Shown: positions 1-10,315 of the stretch, piece after piece | Layout of the letters: every line of letters begins with the position of its first letter | Position numbering within the stretch: the first letter of the stretch is position 1 | Assembly: GCA_950295325.1 (NCBI GenBank) | Contig: OX485803.1 | Coordinates: 57,427,554 to 57,491,553 of the forward strand | Length of the DNA stretch: 64,000 nt | From: Polytrichum commune | Lineage: Eukaryota; Streptophyta; Polytrichopsida; Polytrichales; Polytrichaceae | Direction of reading: 5' to 3' | The notes under the pieces: generated by a model | Told to the model about the DNA's origin: nothing | Databases searched by the model: none | The model's input: the letters and a program-made list of their open reading frames with translations, nothing else | Translations under genes and position numbers: made by a program

Positions 1-747
1 AACCTAGAGCCCCATCCACTATCTAAAATACATCCCAACCTAAGCTCAAAAAGCACACCATACCCTAGCTCCAAACCCAACCTCCACTTGAAAAACAAAC
101 TATGTCAAAACTACGAAATGACCTTGACCTACCATCTTCACCACAAACCAAACCCTATCACAACCAAATGGAAACCAAGCACAACTACAAAACACATACT
201 CCAAGACAACTCCCATACACACCTAACAACTAAATACAACACCCACCAAAACCACAAACCGTTCCCCAAAAACCACCCCTACCCAAAACTAAATATACAT
301 ATTAAACAAAAAGCCAACCCGAAAAACAAAGCAACCTCAACATACCAACCTCACCTCTCAACAAATGCCAAAGCACACCTACAAAACAAATGCTCAAAAA
401 ATAAACCCTACCCTAGCTTCGAACACCATAACAAAATCAAACACCTATTAAGCCCTCATATAAAATACCAACCCCACCCAAAAAACACAATGGCCTCGGC
501 CTACCGGCCTCGCCACACAAAGAATAACAAATACCACTTCATAAATAATTGGAAACCTAACTCAATAACAAGCCAAAAATCTACAAATAATACGAAACCA
601 CACTTCTCACCCATACAAATAGAAAAAACCATACCCGCTATACCTAACCTATTTTCCACAACCAAATGTACAATCACAATATATCTAAAAACAAACATGA
701 AAAACCCCAACATAATCCACTTCCACGGATACTACTTCACTAACAAA

Positions 748-792
748 CTAGAATTACTAAAATGCGGAGACATAGAATCCAACCCCGGACCA
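748..792 (+). other. 2A-like ribosome-skipping motif
   Basis: In frame with the polyprotein, codons 748-792 read LELLKCGDIESNPGP. This fits the 2A consensus D-(V/I)-E-x-N-P-G/P exactly. In characterised 2A peptides the ribosome skips the last Gly-Pro bond, which here is codons 787-789 and 790-792, so two proteins come from one frame. The upstream part would be released as a separate ORF1-like protein. The downstream product would start with Pro-Met and carry all enzymatic domains. 2A-like motifs are known in some animal and trypanosome non-LTR retrotransposons; activity here is untested. Confidence 0.85.
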
Positions 793-1440
793 ATGCCTAA
801 CATCCTACATATGCATCCTGCTACACACAGAAAGAGAGCCAAGATATACTTCATTCCAAACACTATCAAACTACAACCTGAATACCAACACATAGCAAAT
901 ACATTTGCTCACATACTAAGGAATACACACCCTCTACACCATCAAGCAATAATTACCCACCCACATCTACACCAATACATCCAAACACAAAGGCAATCAC
1001 CACCAACCCATTTGCTATATGCTATAGTCATCACCATCCACCCCTCAATAGACACATGCAATAGCATACTAGCCCACCCCCAAAACTACCACTTTAACGA
1101 CATATGGACCAACACACTAATTATTAGACTAGCTAACCTCACCAACCCCCCCGAAAGACACATACTGACACCGCACCCCTACACAATATTCATAGAAAAC
1201 AATCAACATATAATACTCCCCCAAAACTCAATACACACCAAAATATACGATTTCATCCACAACCAAGCCACCACACCCACACCAAGCACCCTCAAGAAAG
1301 AATTCCCCTTCCTTCCAAACCAGTTAATAACCGAAACACTTAGATGTTTAGAAAATATAAGCGAATACTCACACCCACCCCCACTCCTGGCCGCTCCCAC
1401 GCCAATCACAAGAATGAACTCTAACACCGAGCACGAAACA

Positions 1441-2215
1441 AGCATAATAACTTGGAATGCGTCATCGCTCAACACATCACTACCAAACTTACAAGACTTA
1501 ATCAACAACTCTCTAAATAACACAGCAATCATTCATATCCAAGAAACCAAACTCACTGCAAACAAATCTACTAAATATATACAAAACTTATTTCCGGAAT
1601 TCAAACTCACTTTCAACAACACACACGCACTCACGAGGTGCATCCAACAAAGAATGCCCTATACCCCCGGAAGAGGCGGCCTACTCACACTTATCCATCA
1701 CAAATATGCATTCCCAGGAAATGTCACCAAAATTCCCACACCAGCAAACATCTCCCCGTACCTACAAGTAATAAAAATAAACAACCATCCACTAACACCT
1801 TGGCTAATTATACACATGTATATGCCTATGCACCTAGAAGACACATGTCTTATCCCACACCTTAAGAATGAAATCACTAAACAAATCACTACACACCCCA
1901 ATCACATATACACACTGTGCGGTGACTTTAACAGAGATATTGCACTTAGAGGTAGACAAAATAACAACACTACTACCCCCCCACAAGAAGAGGACTTCCA
2001 ATGGAAAAATTTTACCACATCTCTCGACTTAGAATATATCACTACCAACACTAGTATCTCCAGACAAGGTGGCTACAACTACACATCCACAAGCCTAATA
2101 GATGGTTTCTACATTCACTCCCTTGACAACAGCAAATTTACCTCCACTACAAACACAAACATGAATCTAAATTCAGATCACTATCCAGTCACATTACACA
2201 TCCCACACAACACAC
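1441..2215 (+). other. APE-type endonuclease domain of the LINE
   Basis: The segment carries the ordered motifs of apurinic-like LINE endonucleases: ITWNASSL near 1447, IQETKL (metal-binding Glu) near 1537, CGDFNRD (1918-1938) and NSDHYPVTL (Asp-His pair) near 2170. In LINEs this domain nicks the target DNA to expose the primer for reverse transcription. No frameshift falls inside it. Confidence 0.88.
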
Positions 2216-3120
2216 TTATAGCTAGACCTCCGCCCTCTACACACACCACACCAACTAGGATACTGAACCCGATACCACCGGAAAACCTAGAAAACTTTAA
2301 CATAACATTCTTCGAAGAAAATTCCACCCAACTTAAAGAACTTACCACACTATTAGAAGACCACCAACACTTAACACCTGATCAATGGCAAAATGCCTGC
2401 ACATCATTGGAATACATTATAAACAAAATCTCAAAAACAATTGAAAAAACCTGCAAAGCAGACCCTCTACCCAACCTCACAAACAGAACATCACAACAAG
2501 GTGGTTTTTTACCACGCAAACTAGCTAGAGAATGGAAAAGACACCTCAACACATATCACCTCATCAGGAAAACCATTTACATTGTACAAAATGACCCAAG
2601 CTGGCAAGTACACCCCATCCTAAACGATATCCGAAACCACCAACACGTCAACATTCCGCACCCACCTACTACAACAACATCTCATGTCGAATGGATTGAC
2701 ACCATAGCAATTATCGCAAAAACGGCAAATAAAGAAGCTAGAAAAATTACCACAAAATACACCAGAGACTGCATCCTAAAAGCCGTATCAAAATACCGTC
2801 AAATGTATGAAAAAAGCCCCAAGAAAATAAATCGGAAAGTCTTCAAGAACACTGAAACCTCACCTCTTGACTCCATCATTGATAGACAAAACAACATATT
2901 AACCAACCCTGAAGACATTGCTTTAGAGATTTACGCACAACAATCCATCAGTAACCGCCCAACAGTCCCCACATGTCACCATCAAAATACACATCTAATT
3001 CACTGTACATGTGGAGTAAGGCAATACCCTTGGCACGACTTAGATGGGTACACAATCGACATACGAGGAGAACCCCAAATCCCCTTGCACACATACTTTG
3101 ATCAAGAAACATACGACTTC

Positions 3121-4110
3121 TGTCTTAAAAACCTAAGTAATAATAAAGTCCCAGGCCCAGACAAAATTTCCAACTCAATTCTAAAAAATATGCCTCCACG
3201 CTTTCACAAAATATTGTTTCTATTCTTTAAACACTGCTATAAACAAAAACAAATCCCAGCATCATGGAAAACTAGTCTAACAGTTTTACTATATAAAAAA
3301 GGTAACCCATCACAACTAACAATCACAGACCTATTGCACTAGCTAACACTATATATAAACTATACACAAGCACATTAACCTCTATCCTATCAGCATACGG
3401 AGAAAAATACCAAATACTACACGATAGTCAAGAAGGATTCAGAGCAGAAAGAAGCACCTCCAGACAAATCCAAATACTAATTGCAGCGCTTGAAGACGTC
3501 AGACTCACAAACCAAGATATATACATTCTTTACATTGACTTCAAAAACGCCTTTGGCTCCATTGACCACGCCAGACTATTAGCCATAATGAAAGACCTGG
3601 GTTATCCCAATGACTCCATAAACCTCATAGGAAACATATACTCACAATCATCAACCATATTTACCGGAGAACACTTCGGAAAAACTCTACCAATCCACAT
3701 CCAAAGAGGTACAATACAAGGCGATACCCTTAGCCCATATCTATTTATCATATTCTTGGAACCCCTAATTAGATGGCTGCAACAAGAAAATAATGGATAT
3801 ACCTTCGGTACGTCCAGAGTGAAAATCTCATCAGCAGCATATGCAGATGATCTTGCAGCAATCGCCAACAAACTAGAAGCATTACAAACACAATTAAACA
3901 AACTAGACAAATTCTGTGAATGGGCAGGAATGGACCTAGGTATACCAAAATGTGCAGTGACTGGATGTCCAAACATATCTAAACTTAACCCCACAACCTT
4001 CAAAGCCCTAATCCAATCCACTAACATAAATTATAGAAACCAACCTATACCAGTCCTAAACCAACATGAACCCTATACATACTTAGGAATAAATCTTGCA
4101 CCATCACTCA
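3121..4110 (+). other. Reverse transcriptase domain of the LINE, split by a frameshift
   Basis: Motifs in order are VPGPDKISNSIL (3148), LLYKKGNP (about 3283), then after a one-base frame change RPIALANTIYKLY (about 3327), EGFRAERS, YIDFKNAFGSIDH (catalytic Asp at 3537), RGTIQGDTLSPYLF and AAYADDLAA (catalytic Asp pair at 3846-3851). YLGINL near 4080 marks the thumb region. The frame changes between 3301 and 3325, where the first frame runs into TAG at 3340 while homology resumes in the other frame at 3321. Conserved finger and palm motifs on both sides make this a single disrupted domain. Confidence 0.92.
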
Positions 4111-4275
4111 AATGGAAAACACAAATAAATACCACCACAGCTAAAGTAATCAAACAATGTCAAGCCCTCGTAGCTTGCCCAGCTACTATGAAACAAAAAA
4201 TCAACATGGCAGACACAGTCATACGTGCTGGAATAACATATAGTTTTTATGCAGTACCATACTCCATACCAGCCA

Positions 4276-4284
4276 TAAAAAAAA
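4276..4284 (+). other. Frameshift lesion in an A-run
   Basis: A homopolymer of eight A's before CTAGAC changes frame. Translation in the preceding frame ends at 4313, while the continuing protein (reading KKLDKKIIALHKIICG) is open in frame 1 from 4285 to 5928. A one-base slip in the A-run explains the break. Confidence 0.8.
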
Positions 4285-5832
4285 CTAGACAAAAAAATCA
4301 TCGCACTCCATAAAATAATATGTGGAATACCTAAATGCACATCTAATATTGCCACGCAACTCCCCCACAACCTATTTGGAATTGAAGCATTTTCATTACA
4401 AAATGCCTATCTAAGGTGCATTGGAGAACAATTACAAAATGCCCTCAATGACAAAGGCAGAATTGGGAGAATATATACCGGTCTAGTACAATTCATACTC
4501 GCCACACATGGGGGCTCTCAAGAAATCACTTGCATTAAATACCACCACTGTGTTAGATCACCCATCACTAGAACACTGTTTCTGCTAAAACATAAAGCCG
4601 GAGTCCATTTAAAAAGCACAATAAATAACTTTCTACTAACCCCATCCTCACTTGAAACAGCATGGATGCAAGAAGCACAAATGCTACATGGCCTAAACCC
4701 CAACACCTCACTTAAACTACTACACAAATTACTTATACATAACATAACCACACTAGACCAAATTACCTTGCCTAATGGTACCACTCTGATGAACAAGGAC
4801 GAATTCAAAATCTACCACTCCACTCCTTCTAAACTTATCCAAAGCGCACTTAACATAGCTAATGAACTATTCTGCCACCCCCCCTGCAATCAATGCCCCC
4901 TACCCTGCCAACAACACCACCCACCAAGATCCCTCAAAAACAAATATATAATAAGAAATCACAACATCCTACCTCACACACCGACCGCCCCCGTACACCC
5001 CCTCATCCCCCATCTACCTCCTCCCCCCAACAACATGCTTAAAGACCCCCGACAATTCCCCATACACAAAATACTCGATCACAAACAAAAACAATCTAAC
5101 GACCACAATGGAATAAAAAGAACAGTTACGTCATATATGTGTCAATGGACCACAACAAATAACAACACATATAATAAATGGCGAACCCAAAGGGACCTAT
5201 ACCCCTACTGTGAAGCCAACATATGCAACCACAACACAAACCTGCTTAACCAATATTACACAGAAAGACAACACAATCATTTTTCAAACATCATTAACGC
5301 TTACTTCAGCACGGAACAACACCGAGATACAAGATACGTCACACCATCCACAATAATTCCGCTAGCACATATCTCTATTAGTGAATGCAACCCAGAAAAC
5401 GACATTGAAACAAATTCTGATACTATCCAAACACAATTCGATGTCGCCCACATATACGAAGACAATGGAAGGCATCTCATCACCATCCCGAAAGCTAGAC
5501 TAACATGGCTATGGAAACAATACCAATTGGCAAAAAATACCACACATGGTCTAGAACCACCTACCCAATCATTCGAAACTGAAATTGTCTGGCTATACCA
5601 AAGATACAAATACCGTATCCCAAAGAACGATCCACTCAAAAGAGCCCAATATACAATACCAACTCAAATACTGGATCTACTAATTACAACATTCAATATT
5701 ACCCACTCATACTTTTCATCCCCAGTTACATGTCCTACACAATTCACCCAATTCTACTCACCATTTTCACGAGACATAATATTTGGATCCTTAGGAAAAG
5801 TGTTTGACTATAAATGGCAAGGAATTGGATAC

Positions 5833-5848
5833 GCACATCCGCACATCC
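5833..5848 (+). repeat. 8-bp tandem duplication that frameshifts the LINE ORF
   Basis: The 8-mer GCACATCC occurs twice in tandem. Removing one copy joins the two open frames smoothly, giving AHPHNSTDLQQTIHW. This is a slippage duplication that occurred after insertion or in the source copy. Confidence 0.8.
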
Positions 5849-6137
5849 GCACAACTCAACAGACCTACAACAAACCATACACTGGGCACGCATGGCGGCC
5901 CAAAATGACCCTTACACAATCACTATAATTATATCCCCAGACACTGACTGGTACCAAAACTGGAACCCACACACAGGCCCATTCCCAGACACACATGTCA
6001 TTGCCCATTTTGCTGCTGACACAATCACATACGAAGAACCAACAATACCCCCCGAACTCAATACTACAAGGAAAGAACCATCTACCATGCAAATATTCTG
6101 TATCCATCACCAAAATAATAACATAGGTACCTACGAA

Positions 6138-6140
6138 TAA
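6138..6140 (+). other. In-frame stop in the LINE ORF
   Basis: TAA interrupts a frame that is open on both sides (GTYE before, MKLIHDT after), consistent with a single nonsense substitution between the region after RT and RNase H. Confidence 0.7.
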
Positions 6141-6347
6141 ATGAAGCTAATACACGACACAGCAAATAACCTCCAAATATTACAAAGCCACACTCAAATT
6201 GCACCACCCACCCCTCCGAACATCACCGTTAACCCTAGTAAAAAATGGGCTCAATCAAACTACCCAAACACACCCCTATACAATAAAAACCCCACCCCAC
6301 AACTCCCAAACTACCAAACCAACTTACCACTAAAATTCCACCCCCAA

Positions 6348-6780
6348 TTCAGCTACTACACAGATGGATCCTTTATAAAACCCAAAGAAATTGCCCCTGG
6401 AGTATGGAGAAGAGAAAGAGCTGGATATGGTATCTATAGCCCCAAAGGCTTCAATATCGCCAAAAGACTCCATGGGCATCAAAACATACTACGTGCAGAA
6501 ATGATGGCTATACACAAAACACTAAGAATCATCAATACACAATTCCCTAATGAACCCGCATTTATATTCACAGACAGTCTAAACATACTATATCTACTCA
6601 ACACACAAATTAAACACCCCACTCTCCATAATAGTCACCCAGACCAAACCACACTCAACTCCATGGTAAAAATCCTCCAAGACCGTACACAGCCTATCAC
6701 ACTATACAAAGTCCGAGCACACGTCAACATTGACGGTAATGAAAAAGCGGATAAACTAGCAAAAGACGGGTTAGAATTAG
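6348..6780 (+). other. RNase H domain of the LINE
   Basis: This is a type I ribonuclease H with all four acidic residues visible: YTDGSF (Asp at 6363), RAEMMA (Glu at 6498), FTDSLN (Asp at 6573) and KADKLAKDG (Asp at 6750). The conserved VRAHVNIDGNE stretch precedes the last one. It would remove the RNA strand after first-strand synthesis. Only some LINE clades encode RNase H. Confidence 0.92.
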
Positions 6781-7134
6781 AACACAGAATCGCCATACAC
6801 CCATACGAACATGCCCACGCCACCCCATACTATTATCAAAAGGACGTCTGGGCCTCAATGGAAGAAGTCCCAGACAAAGGTCCAGTAAGATTCTTAGAAA
6901 AACAAATTAAAAAATATGACAGGGAAACCAATATAGCAGTCATGGCCACACAAACCCCCAACACGTGTAAATGGACAGAAAATATAGACATTGACAAAGA
7001 ACTGTCCAACGAATTCTGGACAAATCCCTTAATCACAGACAAACAAAAATCGTGCCTTATTAAATTCCGTACAGGAACATACATGGGTAATGCTAGAAAA
7101 CAAATGTTTTTCGGTCACCAGAGGTACCCCTCTA

Positions 7135-7640
7135 TCACGTGTCCCATATGCAATTCAAACGAACCAGACACTTGGCTACATGTACTACTGAAATGTAACC
7201 AACAACATATACACTCACTACGAATTAAAAGACATAACAAAGCAGTTGGAGAAATTAGGAAGCTCCTAATCTCGTCCGAAAAATCCCGATGTTTTACCCT
7301 CATGAATGCCGGTACCTTCAATAATAATCCCCAAGAAAATATTGTCCCCAATTGGCTACTCCCCTGCGCATGTAACACACAAAGATGTCATTGCAATGCA
7401 AGGTTTCGCCCTGACATACTATGCGTCAAAGGATTACCATATCAAAAGGACCCTCCCATCGACGTTGACCCTAACCTCACCATACAATTTATTGAATTCA
7501 CATATTGTAACGACAGGTTTTCCCCAGAAACTATTGAAGCAAAAAACAACAAATACAAACCACTGATTGACAGTATCGCTTCCAGAGGATGGAAAATCGA
7601 ACCACTTATTGTCCTCACAGCTGGGGCCCGAGCTACGGCC
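7135..7640 (+). other. CCHC knuckle and PD-(D/E)XK-like (restriction-like) endonuclease domain
   Basis: After RNase H comes CPICNSNEPDTWLHVLLKC (from 7140), a C-x2-C...H-x4-C knuckle, then an RHN triplet, a second Cys cluster, FRPDIL (Pro-Asp at 7410-7415), IQFIEFTY (Glu at 7494), and KYKPLIDSIASRGW. Knuckle, RHN, (R/K)PD and a downstream acidic residue is the layout of the restriction-like endonuclease of R2/NeSL-type elements. The Asp-Glu spacing is about 27 residues. The fold call is inferred from motif order. The domain is independently conserved in the 44.1-kb copy. Confidence 0.72.
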
Positions 7641-7884
7641 CACATCCCATCCATAAAAATACTAGAAGAAAATCTCAAAATACCCATGGTTACCATCAAA
7701 AATACCTTTAAAAACATTAATACTATTGCAATACAATATGCCATGTCCATCCTCCTACATAAGAGGAGACTTGAAAACCACCAACCGCTCCCCCAAAACT
7801 TAGACCCTCCATAAAACCCAAAAACTTGTATAATATCTTATATAATACCTAGTATCTACTTACAGCTCAGAATGAGGGACGGGT

Positions 7885-8045
7885 GCCGGTTGGTTGGTAC
7901 AAATTTCATGCCTTTTATTCACTTGCGCACCAAGTCATGTGTTACATTTTAGACGATCATACGGACTCAACGGGAATCGAACCCGGAACGTCTTAACTCA
8001 AACATCCTCCCACAACCAACCGAGGAATCATGACTTGGCGTTCAC
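7885..8045 (-). repeat. tRNA-like / SINE-like segment in the LINE 3' UTR
   Basis: Read on the minus strand, the segment has a box-B-like CCGGGTTCGATTCCCG (7973-7988) and an upstream CCTCGGTTGGTTGTGGG that resembles box A, the layout of a tRNA-derived SINE promoter. It lies in a part of the 3' UTR (about 7880-8130) with no counterpart in the short 3' UTR of the 44.1-kb copy, so it may be a later insertion. Inverted repeats CCAAGTCATG (7930-7939) and CATGACTTGG (8029-8038) flank it. No clear target duplication was found. Confidence 0.45.
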
Positions 8046-8218
8046 TCTCATTACAAAAACACTAATTATCCTTAAAAGGCATGCACCTTCGTGGGCCATA
8101 ATCGGCCCATGTTATTTGTTTCTCGGTTACTGTTTCTCGGTTACTATAGTGTCCATCCTCGAAAGAGGAGAGTAGTTCTGTCCCAGCTTCCCCATGTCCT
8201 GTGGGCATCGGGTTGTTG

Positions 8219-8285
8219 GCATTACGAACGGACACTCTATTCACGCCGGCCCCTAAAAGGGACCGGAGTTTCTATCTATCTATCT
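8219..8285 (+). other. Conserved LINE 3' terminus: stem-loop plus (TATC)n tail
   Basis: The stretch TACGAACGGACACTCTATTC, then a CCGGCCC / GGGACCGG hairpin, then GGAGTTT and (CTAT)n. The same order is found on the minus strand at 44104-44160, and its last part at 50490-50528. The hairpin arms vary between copies yet still pair. Such terminal stem-loops are often what the element's reverse transcriptase recognises. Confidence 0.8.
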
Positions 8286-8933
8286 AGATATGGGCTCAAT
8301 AAGGTTAGTACCAAGTGGTATTTGCATCAACTCAAGTCTTTTCCTTACTAGTTCTTTCACATGGTTATGGAGGAGAGGGGTGTTGGGTAGTTGAAATTCA
8401 ATAGCAACATGGAAGTCCAAAGAGAGACATGTATTGGGATCGATTGGGATATCATATGGAATTTGTGTTAGGTTGAGGTGTTGTCCAAGGACACCATCCT
8501 CCCTCTTACCTGGGTAATAGATTTGGGGTATCCTTGGGAAGGATATTGTGACCCCCTCCATCTCTTCCGCTTCCTTCCTTGGTACACCCCTAAGTACCCT
8601 ATCTTCAATGGATTCACCATCAAAGAGCTCTTCCAACCCCTCTTCCATAGCCAATTTCTCCATGTTAGTGAAACCATACCAAAAAATTTGACGGAACCTT
8701 CGTTCCGGGAAAATGGAATTTACCTGTGTGGCTTGTGGGCGTCGTTGTGGGGTTTGGTGTAGAGACTTGTTCGGTGTTGTCTTCTCCCGGGTCCTCTTGG
8801 TGCCTATTTCCTTCGAAGTTTGATTCTCCTTTGTCTTCTCCGCTAAGAGCCGCATGAGGTTTTGTGTGGGTGAGTCTACCTCCATGTTGTCATCATCACC
8901 AAAAACGGTTCGGAATGTGGAGGGTGATGCCAT
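8280..8933 (-). CDS. Unrecognised 217-aa protein, truncated by the LINE tail
   Basis: An ATG-started frame on the minus strand, beginning MASPSTFRTVFGDDDN. The N-terminal 80 residues are polar and charged with Lys/Arg-rich patches. The rest looks globular, with ERRFRQIFWYGF, an acidic EEGLEELFDGE stretch, and FPRIPQIYYPG. I recognise no family. The last two codons and the TAG stop come from the (TATC)n tail of the LINE, so the original protein was longer and was cut by the insertion. It may be a gag-like or other retroelement protein, since the 61-bp satellite lies about 700 bp upstream, or a low-copy host gene. The start is the first ATG, with no upstream in-frame extension that I could support. 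Confidence 0.45.
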   Translation of the reverse strand: MASPSTFRTVFGDDDNMEVDSPTQNLMRLLAEKTKENQTSKEIGTKRTREKTTPNKSLHQTPQRRPQATQVNSIFPERRFRQIFWYGFTNMEKLAMEEGLEELFDGESIEDRVLRGVPRKEAEEMEGVTISFPRIPQIYYPGKREDGVLGQHLNLTQIPYDIPIDPNTCLSLDFHVAIEFQLPNTPLLHNHVKELVRKRLELMQIPLGTNLIEPISR

Positions 8934-9078
8934 GTTTGAATTGTTGTGTCCGAGTTCTCCTACAACCTTGGTTCTCCTCCAGTAGCTCCTCGCCCGCAGC
9001 TCCCTCTAAATTTCCAGCAGCTCCTTGCCAACGGGTCTCGGTGTTGAAGTGTCTTTTGCAGAACTTGTAGTGTAGCAC

Positions 9079-9640
9079 CTTGTTTAGAAAAACTTCTGGT
9101 TCGAAGCAGTCAGTAGCTTAGCCTGTTCTTCGTCCGCAACAACCCCTGGCAATAATTCCCCAGTAGTAGGCAGCAATTTTTTCTGATCAGCAGTCTTCCT
9201 TTGCGGCAGCAGGTGGCGTCTCCTCTCGGTAACAAGCAACACCAATCAGCTTTCCCCGGGCAGCAATAGTCTTCTCCCTCGGCAGCAGGCGGTGTTTCTC
9301 CCGGGTAGCAGCAGTCAGTTTTTGTTTGTAGTTATCAGTGCCGGTGGGCAGTAGTGGGTGGCGGTAGAATTGTTACTAGTCTGGGTGTTTAGCTAAAACA
9401 CCGGTCGTGGGGTGTTCACAGGGTCCTAATGATCACAGGGTGTTTCAACTTCGATCGTGATGCAGCAACCGAATCCACTTGCCTTCGATATCTAGCTTCG
9501 GTGTATGGCTTCGGTGTGGCAGTAGGAGCCTTAGTTGTCGGTAGATGAGGTTTGGTGCGGCCAGTTCTTTGATGTTCGTGGAGCTCTGCGATTTAATCGC
9601 AGAGTACTCAGAGTGCCCAGATCACAAAGTGCCCAGGTTG
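9079..9640. other. GGCAGCA-rich non-coding stretch
   Basis: No credible reading frame. The plus strand is dotted with GGCAGCA/CAGCAG words (for example near 9170-9330) and a repeated CACAGGGTGTT. It lies between the 217-aa frame and the satellite and may be the leader of the same unit. Confidence 0.4.
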
Positions 9641-9649
9641 ATCGCAGAG

Positions 9650-10315
9650 TGTCCAGATCGCCGGAAGCGATCTCAAATTGATCACCGATTACTCCTGAAG
9701 TGAACTCAGAGTGCCAGATCACCGGAAGCGATCTCAGATTGATCGCCAATTACTCCTGGAGTGAACTCAGAGTGCCAGATCGCCGAAAGCGATCTCAGAT
9801 TGATTGCCGATTACTCCTGGAGTGAACTCAGAGTGCCAGATCGCCGAAAGCGGTCTCAGATTGATCGCCGATTACTCCTGGGGTGAACTCAGATCGCCGA
9901 TTACTCCTGGAGTGAACTTTAGAGTGCCAGATCGCCAAAAGCGATCTCAGATTGATCGCCGATTACTCCTGGAGTGAACTCAGAGCGCCAGATCGCCGGA
10001 AGCGATCTCAGATTGATCGCCAATTACTCCTGGAGTGAACTCAGAGCGCCATATCGCCGAAAGCGATCCCAGATTGATTGCCGATTACTCCTGGAGTGAA
10101 CTCAGAGTGCCGGATCGCCGAAAGCGGTCTCAAATTGATCGCCGATTACTCCTGGGGTGAACTCAGAGTGCCAGATCGCCGAAAGTGATCTCAGATTGAT
10201 CGCCTATTACTCCTGGAGTGAACTCAGAGTGCTAGATTGCCGAAAGCGATCTCAGATTGATCGCCGATTACTCCTGGGGTGAACTCAGAGTGCCAGATCG
10301 CCGGAGTTTCACGGA
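9650..10315. repeat. 61-bp satellite array, about 11 copies
   Basis: A tandem array with a unit of about 61 bp, recognisable by the repeated words TCAGATTGATCGCCGATTAC and TCCTGGAGTGAACTCAGAGT. One unit near 9890 is shortened. Most units contain GATCGC-CGAAA-GCGATC, a 6-bp hairpin with a 5-nt loop. Unit-to-unit divergence is a few percent to about 10% by eye, indicating recent amplification. Confidence 0.93.

Larger units (their letters stand above)
1..7814 (+). pseudogene. LINE polyprotein: 2A, APE endonuclease, RT, RNase H, CCHC, RLE-like nuclease; broken
   Basis: This is the element's single long reading frame, recovered as segments in different frames: 1-3342, 3321-4313, 4285-5928, about 5841-6140 and 6141-7814. 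The protein would copy element RNA into chromosomal DNA by target-primed reverse transcription. Three frameshifts (near 3321, in the A-run at 4276-4284, and an 8-bp duplication at 5833-5848) and a TAA at 6138-6140 break it. All key catalytic motifs remain: APE Asp/His, RT DFKNAF and YADD, RNase H D-E-D-D, and the C-terminal RPD...E. The sense strand is very rich in A and C and poor in G. About 230 residues precede the 2A motif and are rich in Lys, Asn, Thr, His and Pro; I recognise no domain there. Confidence 0.9.
1..8285 (+). mobile_element. Dual-endonuclease LINE (non-LTR retrotransposon), main copy, 5' end outside window
   Basis: One retrotransposon spans the left edge to about 8285. The coding part ends at 7814, and a 3' UTR of about 470 bp ends in a (TATC)n tail. 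Domains in order are an A/C-rich N-terminal region, a 2A-like motif, APE endonuclease, reverse transcriptase, RNase H, CCHC knuckle and PD-(D/E)XK-like nuclease. The frame is open at base 1, so the true 5' end and the 5' target duplication lie to the left. The 3' limit is set by comparison with copies at 44104-44671 and 50490-50528, which share the terminal 50 or fewer bases and have target-site duplications. The architecture resembles the Dualen/RandI group of green algae, known to carry both APE and restriction-like endonucleases. Assignment to that clade is inference. Confidence 0.9.

Noticed and set aside
501..713. Minus-strand frame opposite the LINE N-terminus
   Set aside because: It mirrors the A/C-rich sense strand; the hydrophobic translation is an artefact of composition. 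The same holds for the other minus-strand frames between 1203 and 7750.
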